Assembly: GCA_964035545.1 (NCBI GenBank)
Contig: OZ037767.1
Coordinates: 13,976,801-14,040,800 of the forward strand
Reading direction: 5' to 3'
From: Bugula neritina
Lineage: Eukaryota; Bryozoa; Gymnolaemata; Cheilostomatida; Bugulidae
DNA length: 64,000 nt
Shown: piece by piece, positions 37,701 through 50,800 of the stretch
Layout of the letters: every line of letters begins with the position of its first letter
How positions within the stretch are numbered: the first letter of the stretch is position 1
Notes under the pieces: generated by a model
What the model saw: only the letters and a program-made list of their open reading frames with translations
Told to the model about the DNA's origin: nothing
Databases searched by the model: none
Translations under genes and position numbers: made by a program

Positions 37701-40700
37701 GCAGCAGTGGGTAGACGCTGCCCAAATCCCTCTTCTATCTGTTTAACATGGAAGGTATAGTAGCATGTTATAGTGCTGCCCGTATATATAGAACAGCAGC
37801 CGTAGTCTAGAGATCACTCGCTTAGTAAACCCGCAGTCACAGGTTTGAACCCCAGTAAAGGCCATTGGTGATGTTAGGAAAATCATTCAGCCATAATTGC
37901 TCCTGTGCCACATATGAATAAGTCCTTCTTAGCCAGCTTTAAAAAAACCCTTTCCATAAGGGTTTCTCACAGGAATAGTGACTAAAAACTTGAGTGAGAT
38001 GTTTTATATAAAACATTTGGACCTGTTACTAATTTGCTGATCATATTTTGCTGACAAAAGTTTTCAAGCAGCAATTTTAAAGTTGTTTCTTGTACATGAA
38101 TGCAGCTGTTTACTTTCTTAATTCAAACATAACAATTTAAAACTTTCCCATAAAATGTTATGTAAGTAAACAATATATAATTCATTAACATCTACATTTG
38201 AGTAAGCTTGCATAATTGTCTTGTATAGCATAAATCCAGTCATATAGTTTAAACAAGCAAGATTACAATTCTAAAAAGTGGTTTGCTAGTACAAATTTAA
38301 AACTTTTTTATCTATATCATTGATGCCAATTGAACACATTAAACTTTGTTGAAAGATCTATAAAAAATACAAAACTTTGTAAAACGTTTTAATTGCTGCA
38401 TGGTAAACCTTATAAATTTGAGTTTCAAAAATTCTGAACTTTACTGTTAGCTTGTGAGCAATATAACAAAACAATTAAAAAATTCCAGCATTATAACATA
38501 ATATTGTAGTATTATAACTTGTAAAGAAACAATAACCTAAAAAGATAATATTTTAAAAACCGATTTTGATTATTTATCAATTGCTATATTATTACTCAAA
38601 ACCTCACAAAAAATATTGTTTTTGTGAGTTTTAGTGCAAAATTAGCAGAATATTTTTTGTAGTAGTATGACAATTACACAAGGTCAGTGTGTAGCATACT
38701 GCATGAATGATATCGAAATAATAGAGTGACCAAGTACCTTGTAACATTCTTTTAAGCCAAACTGTGTTCTTAAAAAGTCATCGTATTTGGTTAGCAGGTT
38801 GTTATTGTAAACTAAAGGCTCTAGGAAATCCCAGAATGGGTCCATCACTCTATCCTGCGGACATTATAGGAATGTATAAATGAAACAGATATACTGCAGA
38901 TATATACTGCATTAGGATGAAAATAATTTCTGCTTTTATGTCTTTTACAAGCTACTAGCTACTTTAAAAACACAAAGTAAACATTTGAACCTGCAACTTG
39001 AAACTAGCAAACATTTTTAAATCCTTCAACAAAAATGCTCTGTATAAATGCTTATTTTTGAATGCATCTTAATTTTCTAAAATCAAAATTTGGAAAAATT
39101 GGTAGCAATTCATTACCAACTTAGTTACTCTAGTCAGGGAAACACAACTCCTTGATTGGCTGGCTGATGACCTCGTAGCAGAGTAGCAAAAAATAAAACA
39201 GTGAATAATGTCAACATTGCAAATTGGATTATTTATACGACAGCCACACATTGCAATACCCAAAGTCAAATTGCAGCTAAGATTCCATGCCAAGTGCTAA
39301 TGGCTAACTTACTGCCAAAAAAATTTATGAGATAACTCAAAATAATTTTCATTTGCTGGCATGCTTCATGTATGCACTGTGAAGACTCAACATTGTTAAT
39401 TTAATAAATTTGAAATAGATTCAAGAATTTTATGGATTACTCTTCTCAAGTTTTCTATTAGTTTAAATAAAATATTAGATTACTAAATATACTGTGGTAT
39501 TACAAGTCTTATTCTGTGTACTCTAACTTTAGCTAAAAATCTTTCATTGATTTTTTTAGGAATCACTTTTGATTAGTCAACATTCTACTAAAATTTAGAG
39601 TATAAAGCTACAGAGTAACTTACTTGTATCAGGTTGGGGTATCTCTGGACGTATCTTAATGACTGGTTCAGATACTCCTGGTGTTTCCTCAGCCATTCCA
39701 GAGCTCCACCGTATGCAGACCCACCAGATCTTTAACACAAGATGCCAATTTCAGTTAATTCTCAATAGAATTTCTTTTTATAGAAATACCCAATAACATA
39801 ATAAGTGAAAACAATAAACTTAGCTTGAAAAAACATTGTAAGGGATGGAAATTATTTTCTATATGCCGTAATGTGCTCGTGTGCAGTGTATGCAGTGTAT
39901 GCAGTGTATGCAGTGTGTGCAGTGTGCTGTGTGTGTGCAGTGTGCAGTGTGCAGTGTGTGCATGGTGTGTATTGTTCAACCTTGACATTGAACTGGTGAA
40001 CATGGCTAACAGACTAGCTGCATTTCGACAATTTAATTAAATCATCAAAATTTATTAGAAGTTTATTAGATCATGTAGATGTTTAATGAAACTATCGCCA
40101 TAAAGCAACTTTCAAGGCAGCCTTATAAGAAAATGTGACCAGATTAAAACACAACATAACGTAATATCAAGCTTTTAATTAGTTTTTAAGAAACTATTTT
40201 ACTGAAATATTTATTTATAATAATATTAGTTTCTACAGTTTGGAACTGGCCAATGGGCATATTTTAGAAACTTGTGCTACAGACTCTTACATACATATTA
40301 TTGGTTAGTATACAGGTAGTACGTTATATTATGGCTTGTTGGCTAGTTAGTATATAGTCGCAATAGTTCTACCTATAAATGGTGTGCTGCGTTTAATTCA
40401 TAGAATCCAATTACAGCCTTGCTTTCAAGTAAAGTGACAACATTGCAACTTGACAATTTCCAACCAATAAAAGAAAGTCAAATAAAAATCACAATGATAT
40501 ATACTGTAATAGTTGTACGCATGCAGCTATAGATAGCTCATGTATTGATCAAAATTAGATTTCTCATTTGATTTTTTACATGTATAGTTATAGCTATTTG
40601 ACACATAGAATAAACTAGCTGTCTGCAGTGACGCAATGCATTTATATGCAATTAACAGAACGGATATTGCCCATTTACAAATATTATTGATTTATGAATT

Positions 40701-42176
40701 GTACACATTTAAGTCATGGGCTCTTTCTACAAAAGTTTATGAAGCCTAACTTGTGAAGTAAACTTTTCCTCTATTAAATTTTTCATTTTATATAAGTTTT
40801 TATGTTTAAAATATTTAAAATTATCTAGAACAAAAATGTATAAATATTTTTCATTACATAATCAAACTAGGACATAAATTAGACCATTGCCTATATCTGC
40901 TGACACCTATGGTATACCTATAACTGATGAAATTCCCTATGTACTATATCTATAAATGCTACATCTTATGCTAGCACCTTGTACATAACTAATTCCTATA
41001 CTTTACCTATACCATAACTCACGCAAGTTTATAGTCACTATTCCTGTGAGAAACCCCTGATAGAAAGGGTTTTTGTTAAAGCGGGCTAAGGACTTATTTA
41101 AATGAGGCACAGGAGCAATTATGACTGGATGCTCTTCCTAACATCACCAATGGCCTTTGTCAGGACTCGAACCCATGACCTTCGTGTTTACTAGGCAAAC
41201 GCTTTAACCCCTAGACCACAGCTTCTCCCTTTTTTTACCTATACCATACATATACTATTTATACTAGAACACCTACAATAAAACCTATACTATCTATACC
41301 TATACAATATTTATAATACGTGTTCAGGGTTAATGTAACAATAGCATAAATTTATAGCTGTTATAGTAAGCTATGTGTACTGTGAACAGGTGAGTTGTGC
41401 TATGTTAGGATAGTCAGATAATAACAGTAAAAAGCCCTTGAAACCCATAATTAGTCCCAGAATGCAATTTATTACCCAATGAGATTTTTATTTACATACT
41501 ACGCCAAAGTCTAGAAAATTCTATACCTCTTTTATAAACTTTGAATTTTAAAATACAGCTTTTTAAGAAATTACATAGACTCTTTCAAGATATTTTCACC
41601 AAAGTCACACTTTCAAACAGCTTTGTTTTTACATAGCTGAAAATTATTTGAAGTAATTTAAAGGTTTAAGGTCATGTAAAAAATATTTGCTAGTTGTACC
41701 AATTGAATTTTTGAAAAAATACTTCAAATAGTCAAACCTCTCATTTTAAATCTAAAAATGCAAGAAACCTTCAACTTGCAAATTGACTAAATGTCACACT
41801 ATATATAGGAGCTAATGGAGAATTGCAGCACCGCAGTTGCTACAGAGTAAATCGGTGATAAGAAAGTGTTGTATTATAGCTTTGTTGTTAAACAGACTTT
41901 AAGAGAAAAAGCCCTGTAAAGCTTTCAAATAAAAAGCTAATGCTTTATGGACATACTGTTTGGGACTCTCTCTTTGTGAATCAACCTAATTTAGCATGTT
42001 TTGTGTTAAATAAAACTTATTCATTTAATACTACAGAAAGTAGCAACTTACCCAATGCTGTCTCTGGGGTACGTTGCGCCGTACATAAACGTAGGCAGCT
42101 TTCTGCTCTGTCTGTGTCTAGAATCGGGAAGATCCATGATTTGATTAGCCGTTGAGTTGAGAGACAGCTTTACCAT
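33155..42176 (-). CDS. Uncharacterised protein with TIR-like segment
   Basis: Eleven exons join in phase, 42176-42052, 39729-39624, 38854-38738, 37738-37570, 36930-36800, 36336-36181, 35763-35704, 35106-34950, 34218-33952 and 33468-33155 (ten listed plus any upstream exon), giving about 533 residues from the first in-frame ATG used here. Residues 43-116 are a basic/aromatic helical region (GGALEWLRKHQEYL, DPFWDFLEPLVY). Residues about 147-240 resemble a TIR fold: strand RRVFFCYD, helix, strand PFVCVRTNP, helix SSMDFCRTICGSAFV, strand MLVNDEIFKD, helix with CMNLL, strand KTPIVFLRESG. The catalytic Glu of NADase TIRs and a BB-loop glycine are not evident. Residues 289-340 form another helical block (SLATKIRELYGDALVFNTNL). 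The tail from about 350 is Ser/Arg/Pro/Asn-rich and likely disordered. A possible acceptor at 42196 (GCCTTCAG) just upstream of the ATG means the true start may be further upstream. Family not recognised. Confidence 0.7.
34530..34818. repeat. Long CA/CACG microsatellite
   Basis: About 290 bp of alternating purine-pyrimidine CACACG/CGCACA repeats, including a block of about 17 CACG/GCAC tetramers near 34725-34775. It can form Z-DNA. It makes long spurious ORFs on both strands. Lies in an intron of the TIR-like gene. Confidence 0.97.
35983..36136. mobile_element. Small 154-bp fold-back MITE
   Basis: Arms ATAAGCAGC ... GCTGCTTAT with the block GGGGGTGACTGAGTGCAGTA on both sides, inverted. Centre near 36058. 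In an intron of the TIR-like gene. Confidence 0.85.
37083..37400. repeat. AT-only low-complexity tract
   Basis: Degenerate TATTATA/TTTTATTA sequence with very few G or C over about 300 bp, between exons of the TIR-like gene. Confidence 0.8.
37794..37998 (+). repeat. tRNA-Thr-like SINE, copy 2
   Basis: Head CAGCCGTAGTCTAGAGATCA, GGTTTGAACCCC, body GTTAGGAAAATCATTCAGCC and ATTGCTCCTGTGCC, tail hairpin ACCCTTTCCATAAGGGTTT and AACTTGAGTGAG. Lies in the intron upstream of the FFCYD exon. Confidence 0.85.
39878..39965. repeat. TGCAGTG minisatellite
   Basis: Repeated TGTATGCAGTG and TGTGTGCAGTG units in an intron of the TIR-like gene. Confidence 0.8.
41018..41230 (-). repeat. tRNA-Thr-like SINE, copy 3
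   Basis: Near full-length minus-strand copy. B box GGGTTCGAGTCC, loop CCTAGTAAACACGAAG, core GTTAGGAAGAGCATCCAGTC and ATTGCTCCTGTGCC, tail hairpin AAACCCTTTCTATCAGGGGT, then AACTTGCGTGAG. One of the best preserved copies here. Confidence 0.88.
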
Positions 42177-42195
42177 GTGGCAGTAGTCAGCATTG

Positions 42196-44833
42196 CTGAA
42201 GGCAAATATAATAATACAAGTGTAGTCTATTCAACTCTCTGAATGCTATAATAAGAATGTATTAGTACTATTATAATGCAATTACAATCATAATATTTAA
42301 ACAAGTTGATTGCTGCCTTACATTGTGCTGCCTGTTTAGCAGCAAGGAATGTTTAGTATATTATATTATAATGTAGCTGCGTTGTGTTTGTCATAAAACA
42401 AAGCAATAAATGGATGTAAATTTAAATTAAATAATAGATAGTTATGTATAATATACATAGCCTATGGCTACAGCTGTGGCTTTAAAACCAACATCTAATT
42501 TGCTGAAAGTTTCACTAGGGGGGGGGGGGAGGAGGCCCCATAAAAAGTATACAATTATTTGTACAATAAAATTCTGCTTATGCATAAGCAACTAGACTCA
42601 GAATAATAATAAACCATCTATTTAACTAAATTTCTTTTTTACAGTTATAATGGTCCGCAAAAGATATTTGTTTTTATCTAAAATACTTGATGTCTAGATT
42701 AAGAATCTGTAGATTATAATTATACCCTGGTAGGTTTGGGCCCAGTCTTTGAGATGAAGAAATCATTGTCAGTTTTGACTGCGGAGCACAACTTTATGGT
42801 GAATGTTATGTGTATTATGTATTATATCAATGTTGGCTTTCTTTGTATACTTTTCTATATATACAATTTATTGACAACACTATATTCTACTTTGTAAATG
42901 ATTTTATGCAGTTTTTCAATTTTATTTTTGAAGCATTTAGCATATTTAAAAAGAATTTTAAACAATGCATTACTTGAGAGTTTTGCTTATAAGCAATGGC
43001 AGTGTAAATATTAACACCATTAATATTACTGTTAGCTAATAACCAATTTATTATTATAATTTAATTATAAAGCCAGTATTTAGCTTAAAATGTACAAGTA
43101 ATACTTATGGTAGAAGAGGGAGGAGGGGGGGGGGTAGAGAAACCCAGTTTGGTTTACAATCTATAAATCAAGTTTTTTGCATTATTTGTTTTAAAAAATA
43201 TTTTAAACTACATACCTGCATGTTTTGAAAGATTTGGTTGAACCCTTAAAATCTTAAGTTATGCAATGTTAAAGACCATGCACTTTAATAATACCAGAGT
43301 GAGGTAATGAGCAGTGTGTTAGTTGTATAAACACTTATACTGTTTAATTATACGCTACTTGGAAACGACAACAGTTTACGTTGTAATCTATTATTTGAAA
43401 GGTCATTGATGGAGAATTGATTGAAGTAATAATCAGATAAATTGAAATCAATGCCAACTAGTTAAATAAATTCCTGAAAATTAACACCCTAATCAGTACC
43501 CTGTATAAATTACTTCTTGTTCAAAGTTAATTCAAAAGAGCTGTTTTATAATAATAGTTTTACAGTAGAGTAATTGTTGAAAGAATGGCAGTAGGGGGTA
43601 GAGAGAGGCTAGGGGAATGGGGCCTAGGCTATGCCGCTATTGTGCAGGGATCTAAGAATCATAAACAATGTTAGTTTTCTATCAAAATAACTTGTTACCA
43701 GCACATATTATATATTTTTGTGATGTCTGTGTTATATGGCAAATCTATTTGAATTTGAGCCTTTTAATAGCATGACTTTTATGATTGCTAAAAATTTATC
43801 CATTTCCCTTTTTGCTTCCTACAGACGCTCAATTGTTGTGTCAAATTGAAAATGTAACTTCTTTTGGATTTATATATTTGTTGCATTCATGAATAGCTTC
43901 TAGGAAAACTCATAAATAATTTTTGGGACTATATTCAAGTATAAGTCAAGAATACAAAGGTAATATTATTATGGCAGGTAAACTTATTTTACAGTTTTAG
44001 TGAATAGTTTATAATACACGGAAATAATTCAGTTTTTTAAACTCAACTTCATATAAAAGTTTTATTTCCAGCTCATGGAAATTGAAAGATTAGCAACCTA
44101 GAGATCTAAGTAGCTCTAAATATGCCTTTAAATAAGTTACAGAGTATAACTATGTAGAGATAAATAGGTGTGAATATGCACGTGGATCTACTAGTCCAAA
44201 ATTATTAATATGGTGCTTTGCTGTGCAATTTTTAAGTATTTAGAAATTTTTCTATGATCTAATCACAATGTATATAATTACGTTTAGAAAGTCAAATAAA
44301 AAACTAATAGAATTGAACCTAAAATTTGTTTTCCAAAATATTTTTAACAACTATAATTTAATTTAATTAAATTTCACTTTTTTATATAGATTAACATCAT
44401 CTATGTTTGTAGTTTTTTGTGCGTTGTTAATCATGCATATTTATAAATATAAACTCAATAATAGATTGAAATGCAAGAGAGCATAACTTTATATTTTTTT
44501 AAAGAAGTTAATTAGATTAGTAACTATTTCATCAACATGTATACCCATAGCTCCACATTAAAGTTCACGTATTCCACAGTCATTGTGTAGACCCCAGATT
44601 TTATAAAATGACCCCAAGTAATACCAAAGATCTCACTACATTCACACAAAACCAACCACACAGCTCCGAGCGGACATGTTGAAGTTATAAGCATGCTGAT
44701 GTGTCTTAAAGCAAAAAGTAGAAAATATGCAAAGTAAAAAAATATAGTCCAAGGCTTATGTTTCGTAGGTTATTTGCTCATTAGTCCGTAGGTTGTTCAT
44801 TAGTCCGAAACCCGTGTATATTTGTCAGGAAGT
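42196..44833. other. Between TIR-like and GH10 genes
   Basis: Both neighbours are on the minus strand. This interval holds the promoter or upstream exons of the TIR-like gene and the 3' UTR of the GH10 gene. Poly-G runs occur at about 42519 and 43126. I could not support any exon. Confidence 0.45.
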
Positions 44834-47800
44834 TTAGAGGTACAAATAAACTGGCTGGTCTCCAGTTTCTTTCGAGAGTAAAACTGTGTTCCTGGAAACC
44901 ACTTTGTCGTCAGAGGCCCTTAGGACGGTGAGTTCGTAAACTCCGTGGTACAATGACTCCGCTGGCATTTGGACTGTTTCACTCGCGCCGATGTTGAAGG
45001 TAGCCACTTCCTTTTTGAATGTGAACAGCTGAGCTGCTCGACTCTTCAGCATATTTCCGGCTGCATTTGGCTATAATAGAAGTTGTGAGAAAACATAAAA
45101 CCAACTTTGATAAAATCAAGCAGTTGACAAAAAGGTGTAGAAGATTTAAAGAGTTTACTAACTTATAGGCAGCTTACGTAAAAATATATCTTATCTTTTA
45201 AGTACAAACTTTGGGTGGGCCTCAAGTTTCAAGTTCACCATTATGACAGTAGCAAAATCTGTTTTCATTAAACTTGAGTACTTATTTGCTAGGATATGGC
45301 TTTGCATATAGTGGCATTTTCTTTTAGCTTTACAAAAGCACCTTATATATACGTCTTGTACCATTTTCTACATACTGCATGTAAACAGAGACAGTTAGTA
45401 TACGACTTACAGTTAGTTCGTCATCTTCAAAGAAAGCCACATTTTCACCATCAATATGGCCGTCCCAAAAGTCTGCTAGCATCAGCCCTTTGACATATTG
45501 TTGACTACAAAATATTGAAATATTGTTGAGAGTTATTCTCTTCTAGTTGAGCTCTCTGGAATCCTAAGCAGCTGTTTATATCCTATAGTAGAAAGGAGGG
45601 ACAACTCTAAATATTCATATAGAGTTTATTATATCATACATATATTGTTTTACTTATTAGGGCAGAAAGCCATGTATTCAATTTACACAGCCCAAAAGAA
45701 TAATTTCTATTAATGTGTTATTTAATTATTATTTTAAAAAATCTGCTTTCACAAATATAAAATTTTTGCCAACAGTCAATTAATACTATTATTATGGTGA
45801 CTATAAATACTGTCCTTATATTTAATGTACGAGTAGCAGGTGATTGAGATCAAACTGATAATGACTGGAAATGTGACAGATCATGTAAAGTGTGTGACAA
45901 GTGGACACAAACCCCATAACTAGGTCCAGAAAATCACTGAAAGTCTGAGCTCTGGAGTTTGTATCATTATTTGAATATTTGTAGCTTGTGATCCAAATAG
46001 GAAGTTTAGCCTCAGCAAGTCGTTGAAGACGATGAATGAGGAGGGAGGATGAGGGAAGGGAGTCAGCGTTCAATTGTACACCGATGCCGTGAATTGGAGC
46101 ACCTGCTTTCCTCAGCTTCTCTACCCTTCGCATGACTTCCTGTTTGTAAAATCAAAATGTCAGAAAATGCAGAACGTAGTTGAAAAAATATTTGCCCTCA
46201 CCAAGATTCGAACCACAATCCTCTGGTTTTGCAAGCAGGCTTGCTAACCATTACACCAGAGGACCACTAAGTTAAAACAACACTATAGTTGTGATACTTT
46301 GTAACTTCTTCATCGTCAAAATGAACTCAAACTTATATATAACTTGTTTAATCAGTTAGTTTAAAATTATCGAAAGGTTTGCAAATTTAGATTTTTTTCT
46401 AAAGTATATGGCAAAATAACTTTAATGAAAGAAATGTAACTTGTGCAAACTTTCTTAAAGCAACATACAGAGTGCATAGCACGTGTTTCTATATTTAGTT
46501 GCTTATACATTCATATTTTATTGCTGCAAAAGGGATGGAGCAAAAATCTTAAAAATATAACAACTACTATTTAAAACCTCAAAATATTTGTTAAGAAAGT
46601 TTTAATGCAACATTTTAGATCATTTCTTTTGCAAAATAAACGAACTATTCAAAATCTTAAAACCGGTCCCTATAAATGATTACAACAGACATCAATTAGT
46701 TGACCCTATACAAACTAAAAAAGTCAAAATTAAAATGTTATAGTTTCAGATTATTATTGTATTCTTTTTGCTAACATTATATAACTAAGTTTAACATTGC
46801 ACTACTTAGTAATGTTAAAATACCAAGTAATATAATATTGCTATATGCCTAAAATAAGTCCTTTCATTTAGACACATTGTTAAACTTGTACTTAAAATTT
46901 ATATACAACTTACAGCAATTTTGTGTGCATTGGTGGTGAGTAAATCTTTTTCATTTATCAACAGATTAGCTGCGTAATCAACATCTCGAGCTCTTCTGTA
47001 GAGGTCAGTGTTGATAGCATCAGATCCATAAATGTCATTCAGGAAGTTGGAGTCGGTTACCATGTTGTTCGTCACAACCCAGTTCACACATCTATCAGCG
47101 TAAAAGTGTAGTAATTAGCAACATTGTTGCAACCAAGTAGGTATTATATACCAATATGTGACGCAGTTGACAGCAACTTTGATGGAACTTTGTTTTTGAT
47201 TCTAATTAATTTATTATTATTCTATTTAAGTTTGGCCTTAGACATTTTTCAGGCTAGAAATTAAAAACTTGAGTTGATGTTTCAAGCAATGCTATATAAA
47301 TATAAAATGTGCCTAATAACTATATTACGGATTGTGAATTTAAGCATTTTGATGTATATCACACGTCAATGTATATATTATGTAAAATATAAAAGTATAT
47401 ATCGCATATTATCAGCTAGTTGAGCTGATATTTGCTATTTGAACTCTTTCTGACACAATTACGCAAGTTTTACTTGCAAAACCTTTTGAGACAGATATCT
47501 TCGAGATAAAGTTTATTAGTGTGGCTATGATGACTCACCAGTCCTTAGAAAACTACTAAAAGTTGCTTAACTCATTGTACAGAAATCAAACCAAAACTCA
47601 AGCTCTCACCATGTTATGCAATTACTAAAGTATATATCATGCATATTCTCATACAATATTTGCTTCATGCACTCAATATAATCATATATAACTGTTAGGA
47701 ATCTAGTAGTCTGGTGGTGTAATGGTTAGCTCGCCTGCGTGCAAGCCAGAGGTCTTGGGTTCGAATCCCAGTAGAGGCAAAAGTTTTACAATGGCCTAAT

Positions 47801-50800
47801 TATAGGGAACCCTAAATTGTTAAATATTTGAAATAAAACTATACCTATAAAGAAGGAGCTGTGGATAAAACCACAGTGATTTACACAATAGCCATGTATA
47901 TTAGGATATGTATTATGCTATTGCAGTATATCAGTTTCTTTAGTGACATTATAAACTCATGCAAGTTTATAGTCACTATCCCTGTGAGAACGCCTGATTG
48001 AAAGGGTTTTTGTTAAAGCGGCTAAGGTATTATTCAGATTATAACTGAATACTCTTCCTAACATCACCAATGGCCTTTGTCCGAGCTCGAACTCATGACC
48101 TCGTGTTTACTAGGCAAATGCTCTAACCTCTAGACCACGGCTGCTCCCTTTCTTTAGTGACATTATATAAGTGTTAAATTAATTATATTCTACTAGCTGT
48201 ATGTCTTATAGAGTAAACCAACCTGTATCTGTATCTCTCCAGTAGCTGATCCACTCTTTTCATAGAATGTCTATAAATATCTTCCGGAAGTTTTGTTGTT
48301 TTCACGTACTCGGGAAACAGCGCTGAATCGGCCTCGTGAATTGCTCCCCCTTGTATTCTTTTACTGAAACATATGCATATAGTATGCTGAATAGATGCTA
48401 TATAATAGCAGTGAGGTGTAGGATAATTGGAATAGTTATAGTGATATAAATTATGGTGCAACATTGGTGAAAAGTTAAAAGACAAGCTGCTGTAAAAGTA
48501 TACTAAACTTGGGGCTATGAGTATGAATGAGTCCCTAAACTCTATATTGTATACTGTAAATCGTATAGTATACAATATACAGTATGCAGTATATTATATA
48601 GTATATACTACATGCATATGCAGTGTACAACATACTGTATAGTATGTAGTATACTATACAGTATAATTATACTGTAAAGTATACTGTACATTGTATACTG
48701 TATAATATACAGTATACAATGCTAGTCATTTCCATATTATTGGTGGCTGGAATACAAACATTGCATTCACTAAATGACTATCAGAGCGAAAAATTTTGAC
48801 TGGAATTTTTATTTTTAAGATTTTTAGGAAATTAGATATGATGAATGAAAGGAGTAAATTTTGTAAGAGGAGCTAGCCCATCAGCCTCTGTGGTGTAATA
48901 GCTTAGTGCGCCTACTTGCAAGCCATAGGTCTGTGGTTCAAGTCTGGTGGGAGCGATTATTTTTCAACCATGCAGCAGTATTTTATGTGCAAAACACAGC
49001 AGTAACTATAGCTTAACTGCATCAAGAAATATGATTTGCTAAAAATATTTGAAGTCTTCATAAACTTTTTTGCACAAAAGGGGAATATAGCTCTTTCATG
49101 TTTTATGATTACATTGAGATTGTAGTAAGAACCAGTATACAATTATTGAAATGAATAGCTTTTTCTTATATAAAGTTATTACTAACTTATTTTCTTCAAG
49201 GATTTTAATTCCCATATCCGTATCCTCCCATGTTAAGATATTTTGGCTGTACTCTGTTTTCCGCCATCTCATGTCATCTTCAAGAGCACCCCACTAGAAA
49301 ATATATTGAACTTTTGAAGGAAATCCCTTTTACATAAGCTATATGCAGAGTTGGTGCATGGTACTGGCACAGCTCTAGTGAAGAGTAGTGCTAATTACCT
49401 CAAAATTTTCCAGAAAAGTCTCTCTGTACGCAGTGTTATGTTTTAGCAGGAATGCATCTACCGAAGTTCCAAAACCAAACTCTGAATGAACTTGCTTCAG
49501 CTACAACACAATACAAATTATATTATTTCACCTAAATAGGCATAATAAAATCAATGATAGTAATTATAGTTGATAATTACATTAGTGCAGGTATATAATT
49601 ACAATATTCCAACTAACTTAATTTTGTTTAATAGATTTTATACCATGGCATTGGTAAAAATTGCTGAACTTACGGGCGGAATATTTCTGAAGGAATGATG
49701 AAGTCAAATAAACTTTATACATGAACTTTTTACTACAGTTAGAACAAGATTTATTCTTTGTGTTAGTTAAGAAGTGAAACAGTTTCTAACTGGTTATACC
49801 AATGAAAGCAACTGAGTTCAGTAACACAAAAAGAATAAATTTTATATCATGGTGTTTCAGAGTTGCCTAGAAATGTATTGTAAAATCATATTTAACTTTA
49901 CATGATGTATTTATTTTAGTCTTGTTAAGCTGCCTCAATATTTTACAATCAATAATGTTTTAGCTATACTGACTATTGTATTGAAACCATGTGTTATATT
50001 TCAATGCTAGAATATTCAGCTTTCTGCTAATATATAGGAGGGGGGGGGGGGGCTGACAGTTCTTTGTGTGGGCAGAGTTTTGAGGCTACAGTATTCACTC
50101 ACCATGAGTTTAGCATCAGTGTAACCTGGGCTCCTTCTCCATGCTTTGATATTGATGGTGAGCTCGCTCTTTCTCCCCTCATCTCTACTGGCAATAGCTT
50201 TGTTTTGCCACAAGGGGTCCTCCACTACCTCTTGTAAGGATAATGAGTCAGCATAAAATGGTGGCGAATCTTGATTCGTACCTCCATAGATAGAGAATTG
50301 GATATACACCAATGTTTCGCCTTCCTTAGTGAAACCTAAAAATAGAAAAACAGAATGTTGGGAGTACATGTGCTTTTAATTGCAAAACAAGACTCATGTA
50401 ATGTGCTGAAAGTTTGCTGCTTTGGCTAGAATCTTTAGGTACATATGGCAGGTAATTGACACCCTATACATCTTTATCACAATAACGAAAAGCTGTGGCA
50501 ACAGAGCAGGGTATGCAAAGTAACAGCTGGGTTATCTAATGAACTTGAGTACACTGCCTGTGCCTGGAGCGCGTGCATCACAGCTCTATCTGACCCAATT
50601 AACCTGCAAGAGTGACCTAATTTTATATTGCAAGTGTGACAACTCCTTATAAAACTAATAAACACTTTAGTAATTTGATTTCGTTGCTTGAAAAGTTATA
50701 TGCAGCTTTTATCTAACTATTTATGGTCATTTTACATAAAGAATTGTTAAGTAGTATTGTTCTCAAATATTCGCAGCATAACTGATGTTAGCTGCATAAT

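Noticed and set aside
42715-42790. Possible upstream exon of the TIR-like gene (minus strand, DNDFFISKTGPKPT)
   Set aside because: The donor phase does not fit the acceptor at 42196 and the reading is short.
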